This document shows, one piece after another, positions 7,791 to 16,804 of a DNA stretch of 64,000 nucleotides (its first letter is position 1; the number at the start of each line of letters is the position of its first letter). Location of the stretch: positions 13,642-77,641 of the forward strand of contig JBNJFG010000002.1 in NCBI GenBank assembly GCA_051746665.1. Direction: 5' to 3'. Below the pieces are notes generated by a model. It saw nothing but the letters and a program-made list of their open reading frames with translations. It did not search any database and was not told where the DNA came from. This DNA is from Halanaerobium sp051746665. GTDB lineage: Bacteria > Bacillota > Halanaerobiia > Halanaerobiales > Halanaerobiaceae. Made by a program: the position numbers and the translations under genes.

Positions 7791-9671
7791 ATGGGTAAAG
7801 TAATTGGTATTGACTTAGGTACAACTAATTCATGTGTGGCAGTAATGGAAGGTGGAGAACCAACTGTTATTCCAAATAAAGAAGGTGCTAGAACTACTCC
7901 TTCTGTTGTAGCATATTCTAAAAAAGGAGAAAGAATTGTCGGTGAACATGCAAAGCGTCAGGCTGTAACCAACCCTGATCAGACAATTGCTTCAATTAAA
8001 AGACACATGGGTACAGATTATAGTGTAACACTTAATGAAGAAGAATATAACCCACAGCAAATTTCTGCTATGATTTTACAGAAAATAAAAAGAGATGCTG
8101 AAGAGTATTTAGGTGAAGATGTTGAAGAAGCTGTTATTACAGTCCCTGCATACTTCAGTGATGCTCAGCGACAGGCAACAAAAGATGCTGGTAAGATTGC
8201 AGGTCTAAAAGTAGAAAGAATTATTAATGAACCAACAGCTGCATCTCTAGCTTATGGACTTGATGATAAAGGTGAAGAAACTATCTTAGTTTATGACTTA
8301 GGTGGAGGTACTTTTGATGTTTCCATTCTTGATATTGGAGATGGAGTATTCGAAGTTATTGCAACAAACGGTAATAACCACTTAGGTGGAGATGACTTTG
8401 ATCAAAGAATTATAGAATATTTAGCAGAAGAATTTGAAAATAGAACTGGAATTGACTTAAAGAAAGATAAGATGGCACTGCAGCGTTTAAAAGATGCCGC
8501 TGAGAAAGCTAAAATTGAACTTTCCAGTGTTAAGCAGACAAATATTAATCTGCCATTTATCACTCAAACTGATGCAGGACCTGAACACTTAGATATTGAT
8601 TTAACAAGAGCTAAGTTTGAGAGCCTGATCAGTGATTTAATTGAACAATCTATGGAACCAGCTCGTAAAGCATTAAAAGATGCTGGGATGGATAAATCTG
8701 ATATAGATGAAGTTATCTTAGTTGGTGGATCTACTAGAATTCCTGCTGTACAGGAAGCAGTTAAAGGTTTAATTGGTAAAGATGCTCATAAAGGAATCAA
8801 TCCTGATGAGGTTGTAGCAGTTGGTGCTGCAATTCAGGGTGGTATTTTAGCTGGAGATGTAGATGATGTAGTATTATTAGATGTTACACCTCTATCTCTT
8901 GGTATTGAAACACTTGGTGGAGTATTTACTAAGTTAATCGATAGAAATACTACAATTCCTACTTCAAAGAGTAAAATTTTCTCAACTGCAACTGATAATC
9001 AGTCAAGTGTAGATATTCATGTTCTGCAGGGAGAAAGAAAAATGGCCAAAGATAACAAAACCTTAGGTCGTTTCCAATTAACAGATATTCCACCTGCACC
9101 ACGTGGAGTACCTCAAATTGAAGTAGAATTTGATATTGATAAAAATGGTATTGTTCATGTAGCTGCTAAAGATAAAGGTACAGGTAATGAACAGAAAATT
9201 ACTATTAAGTCTACAAGCAGTTTATCTGATGAAGAAATAGATGAAATGGTAAAAGATGCTGAAGAGCATGCTGAAGAAGATAAAAAGCGGGTAGAAAAAA
9301 TTGAAACACGCAATGAAGCTGATGCTTTAGTTCATCAAACAGAAACAACTTTAGATGATGCAGGAGAAAAAGTTGATTCTGCAATAAAAGATAAGGTTGA
9401 AGCTGCTAAGGATGAATTAAAAGAAGTATTAGAAAATGAAGATGCTGAAATAGAAGAAATCAAAGAAAAAATGGAAGCTTTAACTGATGAATTAACAGAG
9501 CTAAGTTCTGAATTATATTCTCAAGCAGAAGGAGCTCAGCCAGGAGCTGGTGCTGCAGGAGCACAGCCTGGAGCAGGACAGACAGGTCCACAACCAGGAG
9601 CAGGAGCTTCTCAAGCAGATGACAACACAGTTGATGTAGACTTTGAAGAAGTAGATGACGAAGAGAAATAA
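7791..9671 (+). CDS. dnaK: Molecular chaperone DnaK (Hsp70)
   Basis: A 626-residue Hsp70. The ATPase domain begins GKVIGIDLGTTNSC and contains VYDLGGGTFDVS and the phosphate motif VGGSTRIPAVQ. The linker VLLDVTPLSLGIE and the substrate-binding domain follow, then the helical lid. The C-terminal tail has a Gln-Pro-Gly-Ala repeat and ends in the acidic FEEVDDEEK. DnaK folds and refolds proteins with DnaJ and GrpE. AAGGAGGA precedes the ATG. There is a 26-base-stem-spanning hairpin between it and dnaJ, which may lower downstream expression. Confidence 0.99.
   Translation: MGKVIGIDLGTTNSCVAVMEGGEPTVIPNKEGARTTPSVVAYSKKGERIVGEHAKRQAVTNPDQTIASIKRHMGTDYSVTLNEEEYNPQQISAMILQKIKRDAEEYLGEDVEEAVITVPAYFSDAQRQATKDAGKIAGLKVERIINEPTAASLAYGLDDKGEETILVYDLGGGTFDVSILDIGDGVFEVIATNGNNHLGGDDFDQRIIEYLAEEFENRTGIDLKKDKMALQRLKDAAEKAKIELSSVKQTNINLPFITQTDAGPEHLDIDLTRAKFESLISDLIEQSMEPARKALKDAGMDKSDIDEVILVGGSTRIPAVQEAVKGLIGKDAHKGINPDEVVAVGAAIQGGILAGDVDDVVLLDVTPLSLGIETLGGVFTKLIDRNTTIPTSKSKIFSTATDNQSSVDIHVLQGERKMAKDNKTLGRFQLTDIPPAPRGVPQIEVEFDIDKNGIVHVAAKDKGTGNEQKITIKSTSSLSDEEIDEMVKDAEEHAEEDKKRVEKIETRNEADALVHQTETTLDDAGEKVDSAIKDKVEAAKDELKEVLENEDAEIEEIKEKMEALTDELTELSSELYSQAEGAQPGAGAAGAQPGAGQTGPQPGAGASQADDNTVDVDFEEVDDEEK
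9534..9614 (+). repeat. Three tandem 27-base units inside the dnaK tail
   Basis: Nine-codon units encode AQPGAGAAG, AQPGAGQTG and PQPGAGASQ in succession. They lie in the disordered tail between the lid and the acidic C-terminal motif, so copy number could vary without hurting the fold. Confidence 0.85.
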
Positions 9672-9712
9672 TTAAGAATATAACTAATAAATTAGAAAAG
9701 AATAGATCAGTT

Positions 9713-9735
9713 TAGGGAGAGTTTGCCTCTCCCTA
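9713..9735 (+). terminator. Hairpin between dnaK and dnaJ (attenuator or processing site)
   Basis: TAGGGAGAG and CTCTCCCTA form a perfect 9-bp stem with a 5-base loop. The immediate 3' side is TAACTG rather than a T run; a T-rich stretch starts some 10 bases later. It is therefore either a weak terminator or an mRNA stability element that sets the DnaK:DnaJ ratio. Confidence 0.5.
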
Positions 9736-9776
9736 TAACTGTTTTCTCTTTCTTTTTTTAGAGAGGTGATTCAAAG

Positions 9777-10901
9777 ATGGCAAAGAAAGATTATTACGAA
9801 CTGCTCGGTGTTGACCGGGATGCCGATCAAAAAGAAATTAAGCGAGCTTATCGTAAGCTTGCCAAAAAGCATCATCCTGATATGAATCAGGAAAAGGATA
9901 CCTCAGAAAAATTTAAAGAAATCTCTGAGGCATATGAGATTTTAAGTGATCCTGATAAAAGAGCACGTTATGATCAATATGGACATTCAGGTATCAATGA
10001 TCAGGACTTTAACTTTGATGACTTTGCTCAGGGTGGTTTTGGTGGTCTTGATGATTTATTTAATATGTTTGGTTTTGGCGGCGGTATGGGCGGTCGCAGA
10101 AGGAATGGCCCGCGTCGTGGAGCTGATTTGCAGTACCGAATGGAAGTTTCTTTTGAAGAAGCTGCTTTTGGTGGTAAAAAGGAAATCAGGATTCCCAGAG
10201 AAGAAGAATGTGATCGCTGTGATGGAAGTGGTGCTGAACCAGGAACAGATGTAAAAACATGTCCTGAGTGTAATGGTCAGGGCCAGGTTCGCAGCAGCCA
10301 GCAAACTCCATTTGGTCAATTTACTCAAAGCAGAGTTTGTCCTAAATGTGGTGGAGATGGTCAAATTGTAGAAGAAGCCTGCCATAAATGTAATGGATCT
10401 GGTAAGGTTCGCAAACAGCGAAAATTAACTGTTAATATTCCGGCTGGGGTTGATACCGGAACCCGACTTAGAATGTCTGGAGAAGGTCAAGCTGGAGAAA
10501 AAGGTGGTCCTGCAGGAGATTTATATATTATAATGGATGTTCAGGATCACAAAATATTTAACCGCAAAGGTGATGATCTCTACTGTGAGGTTCCAATTAG
10601 TTTTGTCCAGGCAACACTTGGTGATAAAATTAAAGTTCCTACTTTAGAAGGTAAGGTCCAGTTTGATATCCCTGAAGGAACTCAACCGGGTACAACTTTT
10701 AGGTTGAAAAATAAAGGTATATCTCATCTGAATGGTTATGGACGTGGGGATCAATATATAAAAGTTAAAGTGATGATTCCTAAGGAATTAGACGACAAAC
10801 AAAAAGAACTGCTGGCAGAATTTGCTGAAATTAGTGGTGAAGAAATAAACCCGGAGCATAAAGGTTTCTTAAAAAAAATAAAAGACGCAATTAATATCTG
10901 A
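9777..10901 (+). CDS. dnaJ: Chaperone protein DnaJ (type I Hsp40)
   Basis: A 374-residue type I DnaJ. The J domain carries HPD at residues 33-35. Next come the Gly/Phe-rich region (residues about 75-105), four CxxCxGxG zinc motifs (CDRCDGSG, CPECNGQG, CPKCGGDG, CHKCNGSG), and the C-terminal substrate-binding domains. DnaJ delivers clients to DnaK and stimulates its ATPase. GAGAGGTGATTC precedes the ATG. It is the last gene of the heat-shock cluster; prmA, which often follows dnaJ in Bacilli, is absent here. Confidence 0.98.
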   Translation: MAKKDYYELLGVDRDADQKEIKRAYRKLAKKHHPDMNQEKDTSEKFKEISEAYEILSDPDKRARYDQYGHSGINDQDFNFDDFAQGGFGGLDDLFNMFGFGGGMGGRRRNGPRRGADLQYRMEVSFEEAAFGGKKEIRIPREEECDRCDGSGAEPGTDVKTCPECNGQGQVRSSQQTPFGQFTQSRVCPKCGGDGQIVEEACHKCNGSGKVRKQRKLTVNIPAGVDTGTRLRMSGEGQAGEKGGPAGDLYIIMDVQDHKIFNRKGDDLYCEVPISFVQATLGDKIKVPTLEGKVQFDIPEGTQPGTTFRLKNKGISHLNGYGRGDQYIKVKVMIPKELDDKQKELLAEFAEISGEEINPEHKGFLKKIKDAINI

Positions 10902-10960
10902 AATTGGTAAGTTTAATTTAAAGATTACTAATTATAACTCTTAATTTTGGAGTGAAAAAA

Positions 10961-11713
10961 ATGCATAGATTTTTTATAGATCAGAGTACTGAAGTTAATG
11001 CAAGTGCAATTATTTCCGGAAATGACTATAACCATCTTAAAAATTCCCTGCGCCTAAATATAGGTGACAGGGTTATTCTTTCTGATGGTGATGGTTTTGA
11101 TATGGAAGCTGAAATTATGAATTTTAATGAAAATGAAGCTGAATTAAAAATAATAACTAAAGAGAAATCAAAAGTTGAAGCAGGAATTAGAGTTTGGCTG
11201 GCCCAGGGATTACCTAAAAAAAGTAAAATGGATTTAATAGTAGAAAAAGCAACTGAAATTGGTTTTGCCGGGTTAATTCCTTTAGCAAGCAAAAGAACTA
11301 TTGTTAAGTATAATCATAAAAAGAAAGATAAAAAACGAAGCCGCTGGCATAGAGTTGCTGAAGCAGCTGCCAAACAATCAGGTAGGTCTGTGATTCCTGA
11401 AATCAAAGATTTTTACAGTACTGATAATTTGAAAAATTTAAAAGATGAATTTGATTATGTTTTACTTTTGTGGGAAGATGAAAAAAAATATTCATTAAAA
11501 AAGTTTTTTAAAGAAAATAATGTTGCTGCTGAAGCCAAGATTTTATTAATTATTGGTCCTGAAGGTGGATTTTCTGAGGCAGAGGTGAATCAATTTAAAG
11601 ATGGGCTGGATGCACAGATAATTACACTTGGTCCCAGAATTTTGAGAACAGAAACTGCTGGGATTACTGCTTTAACAGCTATATTATATGAGAAAGGTGA
11701 ACTTGGTGATTAA
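10961..11713 (+). CDS. rsmE: 16S rRNA m3U1498 methyltransferase RsmE
   Basis: A 250-residue SPOUT-class methyltransferase. The N-terminal PUA-like part begins MHRFFIDQS, and the C-terminal knot contains IGPEGGFSEAEV and LGPRILRTETA, the SAM-binding loops of RsmE. It methylates U1498 of 16S rRNA in the decoding region. I chose ATG 10961 because GGAG lies 8 bases upstream; an in-frame GTG at 10952 would overlap that site. It follows dnaJ and overlaps mtaB, as in the Firmicute dnaJ-(prmA)-rsmE-mtaB order. Confidence 0.95.
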   Translation: MHRFFIDQSTEVNASAIISGNDYNHLKNSLRLNIGDRVILSDGDGFDMEAEIMNFNENEAELKIITKEKSKVEAGIRVWLAQGLPKKSKMDLIVEKATEIGFAGLIPLASKRTIVKYNHKKKDKKRSRWHRVAEAAAKQSGRSVIPEIKDFYSTDNLKNLKDEFDYVLLLWEDEKKYSLKKFFKENNVAAEAKILLIIGPEGGFSEAEVNQFKDGLDAQIITLGPRILRTETAGITALTAILYEKGELGD

Positions 11714-13025
11714 AATGATAAAAAGAGCAGCTTTTTACACCTTAGGTTGTAAAGTAAATCAGTATGAAACTGAAGCTGTAATAGATATTTTTATAGATAG
11801 CGGCTATCAAATTGTAGATTTTTCCGAAAAAGCAGATGTTTATATTGTTAATAGCTGTACGGTAACAAATGAAGCAGCTCGTAAAACAAGACAGATTGCC
11901 CGCAGAGCAAAAAGAAGTTTTCCAAACAGCATTGTAGCTATTGTTGGCTGTTATACTCAAGCTTTTCCAGATGAAGTAAGAGATATAGAAGAAATTGATT
12001 TTGTAATGGGGAGTAATAATAAGGCAGATATTTTAAATAAAGCTGAAGAAATGCTGGCAGGAAAATCAATTACAAATGATGTAAAAGAATATAAAGAATT
12101 AAAAGAATATGAAGAATTAGAATTGAAAAGATTGTCAAATACAACTAGGGCCAACGTTAAAATTGAAGATGGGTGTAACCAGTTTTGTAGTTATTGTATT
12201 ATTCCTTATGCGAGGGGACCAGTTAGAAGCCGCAAAAAAGAAGATGTAGTAACAGAAATTAAACGCCTGAGCCAGCAGGGAGTTAAGGAGATTATTTTAA
12301 CAGGTACTCATCTTGGTGCCTATGGCAGTGATAAAGGTAATAGTCAGGCTCTAACCCAATTAATGAAAGATTTAACTGAACTTGAAGATTTAAAAAGAGT
12401 AAGATTGAGTTCTATAGAAGGAACTGAAATTGATCAAGGAATAATTGATCTGATTGCAGAAAAAGACATGTTCTGTCCTCATTTACACTTACCATTACAA
12501 AGCGGCAGCAACCAAATTTTAGAAGCAATGAACAGGCCTTATACTTTAGAAGATTTTAAAGAAACTGCAGCTGATTTAAGAAAAAAGATACCAAATCTAG
12601 CAATTACAACTGATGTAATAGTAGGTTTTCCAGGTGAAACAGAAAAAACTTTTGCTGAAACACTAGAAGCAGTTAAAGAAATTGCTTTTTCTAAAGTTCA
12701 TGTTTTTCCATACTCGGCAAGAGAGGGAACACCAGCAGCGGAAATGCAGCAGTTGAATGGGAATTTAGTTAAAGAATACAGCAAAAAACTTCGTTTGGTC
12801 AATGAAGCTTTAATGCTTGATTATCAAAAAGAATTTATCGGAAGTGAAAAAGAGGTCTTAATTGAAGAAGTTCGAGACCATTCTACAGATCTTTTGACTG
12901 GATATACTGATAATTATCTAAAAGTGCTTGTTGATGGTCCAGATAATCTAAAAAACAAATTGGTAAAAGTTAAGTTAGAAAAATCAATTGATCCTTATCA
13001 TTTAAAAGGTCAAATAATAAAATAA
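11706..13025 (+). CDS. mtaB: tRNA t6A37 methylthiotransferase MtaB
   Basis: A radical SAM methylthiotransferase of about 440 residues. The N-terminal UPF0004 domain starts FYTLGCKVNQYETEA with its cluster cysteines. The radical SAM motif CNQFCSYC is near residues 157-164, and a C-terminal TRAM domain follows. The MtaB (YqeV) subgroup converts t6A to ms2t6A at position 37 of tRNAs reading ANN codons; the TLGCKVNQ opening favours this over MiaB or RimO. The GTG at 11706, with AAAGGTGA five bases upstream, overlaps the rsmE stop; ATG 11715 is an alternative start. Confidence 0.9.
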   Translation: MIKMIKRAAFYTLGCKVNQYETEAVIDIFIDSGYQIVDFSEKADVYIVNSCTVTNEAARKTRQIARRAKRSFPNSIVAIVGCYTQAFPDEVRDIEEIDFVMGSNNKADILNKAEEMLAGKSITNDVKEYKELKEYEELELKRLSNTTRANVKIEDGCNQFCSYCIIPYARGPVRSRKKEDVVTEIKRLSQQGVKEIILTGTHLGAYGSDKGNSQALTQLMKDLTELEDLKRVRLSSIEGTEIDQGIIDLIAEKDMFCPHLHLPLQSGSNQILEAMNRPYTLEDFKETAADLRKKIPNLAITTDVIVGFPGETEKTFAETLEAVKEIAFSKVHVFPYSAREGTPAAEMQQLNGNLVKEYSKKLRLVNEALMLDYQKEFIGSEKEVLIEEVRDHSTDLLTGYTDNYLKVLVDGPDNLKNKLVKVKLEKSIDPYHLKGQIIK

Positions 13026-13120
13026 AAGGAATTTTGTTCTTTTAAGAGAATATAATTAATAACTGAAGTTTTAAAAATATGGAAGTTTATTTCATATTGA
13101 AAATTAAAGGAGGGGTTTTC

Positions 13121-13465
13121 TTGAAAGATTGTTTGTTTTGCAAAATTGCTGCAGGTGAGATGGAGACAGAGTTTGTTTATCAAGATGAAAAAGTTGTAGC
13201 TTTTAAAGATCTCAATCCTCAAGCACCTGTACATTTATTAATAGTGCCCAAAAAACATATTTCAGATTTAAATAACCTTCAGTCTGAGGATAATGAATTA
13301 ATAGGCCATATTTATCAAGTTGCAGGAAAAATGGCAGCTAAATATGAGATAGCTGATTCTGGGTATAGATTAGTTAGTAACTGTGGTGACGATGGAGGTC
13401 AAACAGTATATCATATTCATTTCCATCTTTTAGGTGGAAGACAACTGCAGTGGCCCCCAGGATAA
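13121..13465 (+). CDS. hinT: HIT-family purine nucleoside phosphoramidase-like protein
   Basis: A 114-residue histidine-triad protein. It opens CLFCKIAAGEM, and the catalytic triad HIHFH is near the C-terminus, followed by LLGGRQLQWPPG. HinT proteins hydrolyse AMP-lysine and similar phosphoramidates; the bacterial role is not settled. The TTG start at 13121 is chosen because AAAGGAGGGG stands 7 bases upstream and the product then has the normal HinT length. It lies between mtaB and yqeY. Confidence 0.93.
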   Translation: MKDCLFCKIAAGEMETEFVYQDEKVVAFKDLNPQAPVHLLIVPKKHISDLNNLQSEDNELIGHIYQVAGKMAAKYEIADSGYRLVSNCGDDGGQTVYHIHFHLLGGRQLQWPPG

Positions 13466-13533
13466 ATTTGATTTAAAATTATATTTGCAAATAAGGTAAA
13501 AGATATTATTGACTAAAGATTGGAGTTGTAAAG

Positions 13534-13983
13534 ATGAGCAAATTAAAAGAGAAGTTAATAGAAGATATGAAAAAGGCAATGAAAGCAAAAGATAAAGAGA
13601 GACTTTCTGTAATAAGAATGACCAGATCACAAATTAAAAATAAAGAAATAGAAACTGGTGAAGAATTAGATGACCAGGAAGTAACAGCAGTAATAGCTAA
13701 ACAGGTTAAACAGATTAAGGATTCTTTATCTGATTTTGAAAAATCAGGCAAAAAAGATGTGATGGAAAAACTTTATAACGAGATTGAAATTTTACAAGAA
13801 TATTTACCTGAACAAATGTCAGAAGAGGAAGTAGATAAACTGGTAGATCAGATTATCGAAGAAACAGGAGCGGAAAATATGTCTGATATGGGACAGGTTA
13901 TGGGAATGATCATGCCTAAAATTAAAGGTAAAGCTGATGGTTCAATGGTTAGTTCTAAAGTAAAAGAAAAACTAAGTAATTAA
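13534..13983 (+). CDS. yqeY: GatB/YqeY domain protein
   Basis: A 149-residue helical protein matching the stand-alone YqeY family: MSKLKEKLIEDMKKAMKAKD at the start, EIEILQEYLPEQMSEEEV in the middle, and a GKADGSMVSSKVKEKL tail related to the C-terminal domain of GatB, which contacts tRNA. Its free-standing function is unproven. In most Firmicutes rpsU (S21) sits directly upstream; here only 68 bases separate it from hinT and no S21 is present. A terminator-like hairpin follows. Confidence 0.93.
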   Translation: MSKLKEKLIEDMKKAMKAKDKERLSVIRMTRSQIKNKEIETGEELDDQEVTAVIAKQVKQIKDSLSDFEKSGKKDVMEKLYNEIEILQEYLPEQMSEEEVDKLVDQIIEETGAENMSDMGQVMGMIMPKIKGKADGSMVSSKVKEKLSN

Positions 13984-13993
13984 ATATAATTTA

Positions 13994-14020
13994 TAAAGAA
14001 AGGGATCATCCCTTTCTTTA
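13994..14020 (+). terminator. Terminator after yqeY
   Basis: TAAAGAAAGGGA and TCCCTTTCTTTA form a perfect 12-bp stem around TCA. The T-rich tail (TTCCTCTTTATT) is imperfect, so read-through into nfeD is possible. Confidence 0.65.
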
Positions 14021-14044
14021 TTCCTCTTTATTGGAGGTGTCATA

Positions 14045-15328
14045 ATGAAAAAAATAATTTTAATTTTTTTAATATTTTTTTTAAGTATTAGTTTTTATAG
14101 CTCTGCAGCTGCAAAAGCAGAGGTTATTCACATAAATTTAGACAGTGAAATTAATAATGCAGAATTTAGTTTTATCGATAAAAGCTTAACCGAAGCTGAA
14201 AATATTAACGCTGACTTTGTGATTATAGAAATTAATTCACTGGGTGGCTTTGTAGATTCAGCACTTAAAATAAGAGATAGAATTTTAGAATCAGAAGTAA
14301 AAGTTATTAGTTTTGTTAATGGTAGAGCTTGGTCAGCTGCAGCTTTAATTGCTTTAGCTGGAGAAAAATTATATATATCACCTTCTTCAAGTATTGGTGC
14401 TGCTGAGACCAGACCAAATGAAGAAAAATATATTTCAGCTTTAAGAAAGGAATTTGCTGCTACTGCAGAAAGAAGGAATAAAAATCCACAAATTGCTGAG
14501 GCGATGGTAGATGCTTCAATGGAAATTGAAGGCTTGATTGAAAAGGATAAGCTGCTAACTTTAACAGCAGCTGAGGCTTTAGAAGTGGGAATTGCAGATT
14601 TTAATGTTTCTTCTCTAGCAGATCTTGCAGCAGCAGAAAATATTAATCTAAATGAAATCAGAACAATAGAAAAGACTAATTTCGAAAAAATAATGGGGAT
14701 TGTCAGTAATCCTTATGCAAGTTCATTACTTTTAATTATTGCTTTTTCTGCTTTGATATTTGAAGCTTTAACTCCTGGTTTTGCACTTGGTGGAACTGTT
14801 GGGGTAATAACCTTATTAATCTTTTTTGCTGGTCATATTTTTACTGGTTCTATTGGCGTAGGAATAGTAATTTTATTTATTGTTGGTATAATATTGATTT
14901 TGGCAGAAATTTTTATTATTCCGGGTTTTGGAATTGCAGGAATAAGCGGTATAACAGCTGTTTTATCGAGTCTGTTTTTTATTTTTCCTAACAGCACAAT
15001 TGCAATCAATGTTTTTTTAGCAGTAGTTGTTTTTACTTTAATTATCGGTGTTTTTATGGTTAGAAATTTTGGCAGTAGTCGTTTTTGGAAGAAAATTTCT
15101 TTAAATAATAGTTCTGAAAATTATTTTTCATCAACTTCTAAAAAAGATTATCTTGATCAAGAAGGAGAAACTTTGTCAAAATTGAGGCCAGCAGGAACAA
15201 TAAAATTAAATGGAGAAAGAGTCGATGCAGTTAGTGAAGGTAGTTTTATTAGTAAAGGGCAAAAGGTTAAAGTGATTTCAGTTTCTGGATCTCGAGTTGT
15301 TGTTCGCAAAATATCAGAGGAGGAATAA
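14045..15328 (+). CDS. nfeD: NfeD-family membrane-bound serine protease
   Basis: A 427-residue protein. A signal peptide covers about residues 1-24. A ClpP-like domain has Ser97 in GRAWSAAALIALA and a candidate Lys at 146 (RRNKNP), the Ser-Lys dyad of this family. About four to five membrane segments lie between residues 220 and 340, and a C-terminal OB-fold (NfeDC) domain follows. NfeD partners with the flotillin/stomatin encoded next to it. The gap to floA is 3 bases, so the two are co-translated. In the best-studied archaeal relative the protease cleaves stomatin tails. Confidence 0.9.
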   Translation: MKKIILIFLIFFLSISFYSSAAAKAEVIHINLDSEINNAEFSFIDKSLTEAENINADFVIIEINSLGGFVDSALKIRDRILESEVKVISFVNGRAWSAAALIALAGEKLYISPSSSIGAAETRPNEEKYISALRKEFAATAERRNKNPQIAEAMVDASMEIEGLIEKDKLLTLTAAEALEVGIADFNVSSLADLAAAENINLNEIRTIEKTNFEKIMGIVSNPYASSLLLIIAFSALIFEALTPGFALGGTVGVITLLIFFAGHIFTGSIGVGIVILFIVGIILILAEIFIIPGFGIAGISGITAVLSSLFFIFPNSTIAINVFLAVVVFTLIIGVFMVRNFGSSRFWKKISLNNSSENYFSSTSKKDYLDQEGETLSKLRPAGTIKLNGERVDAVSEGSFISKGQKVKVISVSGSRVVVRKISEEE

Positions 15329-15331
15329 ATA

Positions 15332-16318
15332 ATGGAAATTTTATCAATATTAATTTTAGTAGCTATAATTTTATTTTTTGTTTTATTTTTTTACTTTATA
15401 CCATTGGGATTATGGATTTCAGCAACTGCTGCAGGAGTAAAGGTTGGATTTTTTAATTTAATTGGAATGCGTTTAAGAAGGGTAGTTCCATCTTCAATTG
15501 TTGGTCCAATGATTAAATCCCATAAAGCAGGCAAAGGTTTAAGTAGTGATCAACTTGAGGCTCATTATCTGGCAGGCGGAAATGTTGATCGTGTTGTTGA
15601 TGCTTTAATTGCTGCTCAAAGGGCAGAAATTGACTTAACTTTCGAAAGAGCAGCTGCAATTGATTTAGCTGGTAGAGATGTACTGGAAGCAGTTAAAATG
15701 AGTGTTAATCCTAAAGTTATACAGACTCCAGTAGTTACAGCCGTAGCAATGGATGGTATTCAGGTGATGGCAACTGCTAGAGTAACTGTAAGAGCTAATA
15801 TAGAACGTCTTGTTGGTGGAGCAGGAGAAGAAACTGTACTGGCAAGAGTTGGTGAAGGAATAGTTACAACAGTAGGTTCTGCGGAATCTCATAAAAAAGT
15901 ATTAGAAAACCCTGATTCTATTTCTAAAACAGTTTTAGACAAGGGTTTAGATTCTGGAACAGCATTTGAAATTTTATCTATTGATATAGCAGATGTTGAT
16001 GTTGGTAAAAATATTGGAGCTCAACTTCAGACTGATCAGGCAGAAGCAGATAAAGAAATTGCACAGGCTAAAGCAGAAGAAAGAAGAGCTATGGCTGTTG
16101 CTGAAGAACAAGAAATGAAAGCAAGAGTTCAAGAAATGAGAGCTAAAGTTGTCGAAGCTGAAGCTGAAGTACCACTTGCAATGGCTGAAGCGCTAAAAAA
16201 AGGAAATTTGGGAGTAATGGATTATATGAAACTTAAAAATGTAGAATCAGATACAAAAATGAGAACAAGTATTTCAGAAACTTCAGAAACTGACAATGAT
16301 TCCCAAAATGGAAATTGA
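15332..16318 (+). CDS. floA: Flotillin-like protein FloA
   Basis: A 328-residue protein. A hydrophobic N-terminal anchor (residues about 3-27) is followed by the conserved GMRLRRVVPSSIVGPMIKSHKAG region and the Ala/Glu-rich coiled coil with QAEADKEIAQAKAEERRAMA. These are hallmarks of FloA (YqfA), a scaffold of functional membrane microdomains in Firmicutes. It forms a pair with nfeD directly upstream. The C-terminal tail is short and Ser/Thr-rich. Confidence 0.95.
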   Translation: MEILSILILVAIILFFVLFFYFIPLGLWISATAAGVKVGFFNLIGMRLRRVVPSSIVGPMIKSHKAGKGLSSDQLEAHYLAGGNVDRVVDALIAAQRAEIDLTFERAAAIDLAGRDVLEAVKMSVNPKVIQTPVVTAVAMDGIQVMATARVTVRANIERLVGGAGEETVLARVGEGIVTTVGSAESHKKVLENPDSISKTVLDKGLDSGTAFEILSIDIADVDVGKNIGAQLQTDQAEADKEIAQAKAEERRAMAVAEEQEMKARVQEMRAKVVEAEAEVPLAMAEALKKGNLGVMDYMKLKNVESDTKMRTSISETSETDNDSQNGN

Positions 16319-16352
16319 TTTTAAAAAATAGCTTTGAAAGTTGAGGTGGAGT

Positions 16353-16793
16353 ATGGAAGGATTAATATTTTCACTTCCAATATTTATTATATTTTTCTTC
16401 ATTCTATTCCAGATGTTTTCAATTGTTAAAAAAGTTATTAATTTTTTAATGAAAAATTTCAACTTAACAATTAATCAGGCAGGTGAAGAAACACAGAGAA
16501 GTGATAGCTCAGCTGATCTTGACTATAATCAATATGATCAAGAAGAAGTTAAAAAAAGAATTAGTACAGCAGAAAAAAAATCATTAGACAGAAAAAAAGA
16601 AGAAATTTTAAATAAAAACAAAAAATCAAATAATAAAGACAATGAAAGAACTATTAATAAAAAAACAAATGGGATAAAAAGTACTAAAAAAAGTAATTCA
16701 TTTGCAAAAACTTTTGCTCAATATAGTGAGGTAGAAAAAGCTGTTATTTATAATGAGATATTATCTAAGCCTAAAGCTTTAAGAAAAAAATAA
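16353..16793 (+). CDS. Small single-pass membrane protein downstream of floA
   Basis: A 146-residue protein of unknown function. Residues about 3-26 form one hydrophobic helix (GLIFSLPIFIIFFFILFQMF). A long Lys/Asn/Ser-rich, probably disordered linker follows, then a C-terminal motif: EVEKAVIYNEILSKPKALRKK. From memory, short proteins with a similar tail (…EILGPPKALR) occur beside floA or phoH in other clostridia, but I cannot confirm this. GAGGTGGAG precedes ATG 16353. It probably belongs to the nfeD-floA transcript and ends at the following terminator. It occupies the place of yqfB-yqfC-yqfD in Bacillus. Confidence 0.7.
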   Translation: MEGLIFSLPIFIIFFFILFQMFSIVKKVINFLMKNFNLTINQAGEETQRSDSSADLDYNQYDQEEVKKRISTAEKKSLDRKKEEILNKNKKSNNKDNERTINKKTNGIKSTKKSNSFAKTFAQYSEVEKAVIYNEILSKPKALRKK

Positions 16794-16804
16794 TATTATA
16801 ATAT

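Noticed and set aside
9946..10385. Open frames of about 100 codons inside dnaJ on both strands
   Set aside because: They lie fully within a clear dnaJ frame, have no ribosome binding site and no family likeness.
13466..13533. A short rpsU (S21) gene missed before yqeY
   Set aside because: The gap is 68 bases and cannot encode the roughly 58 residues of S21.
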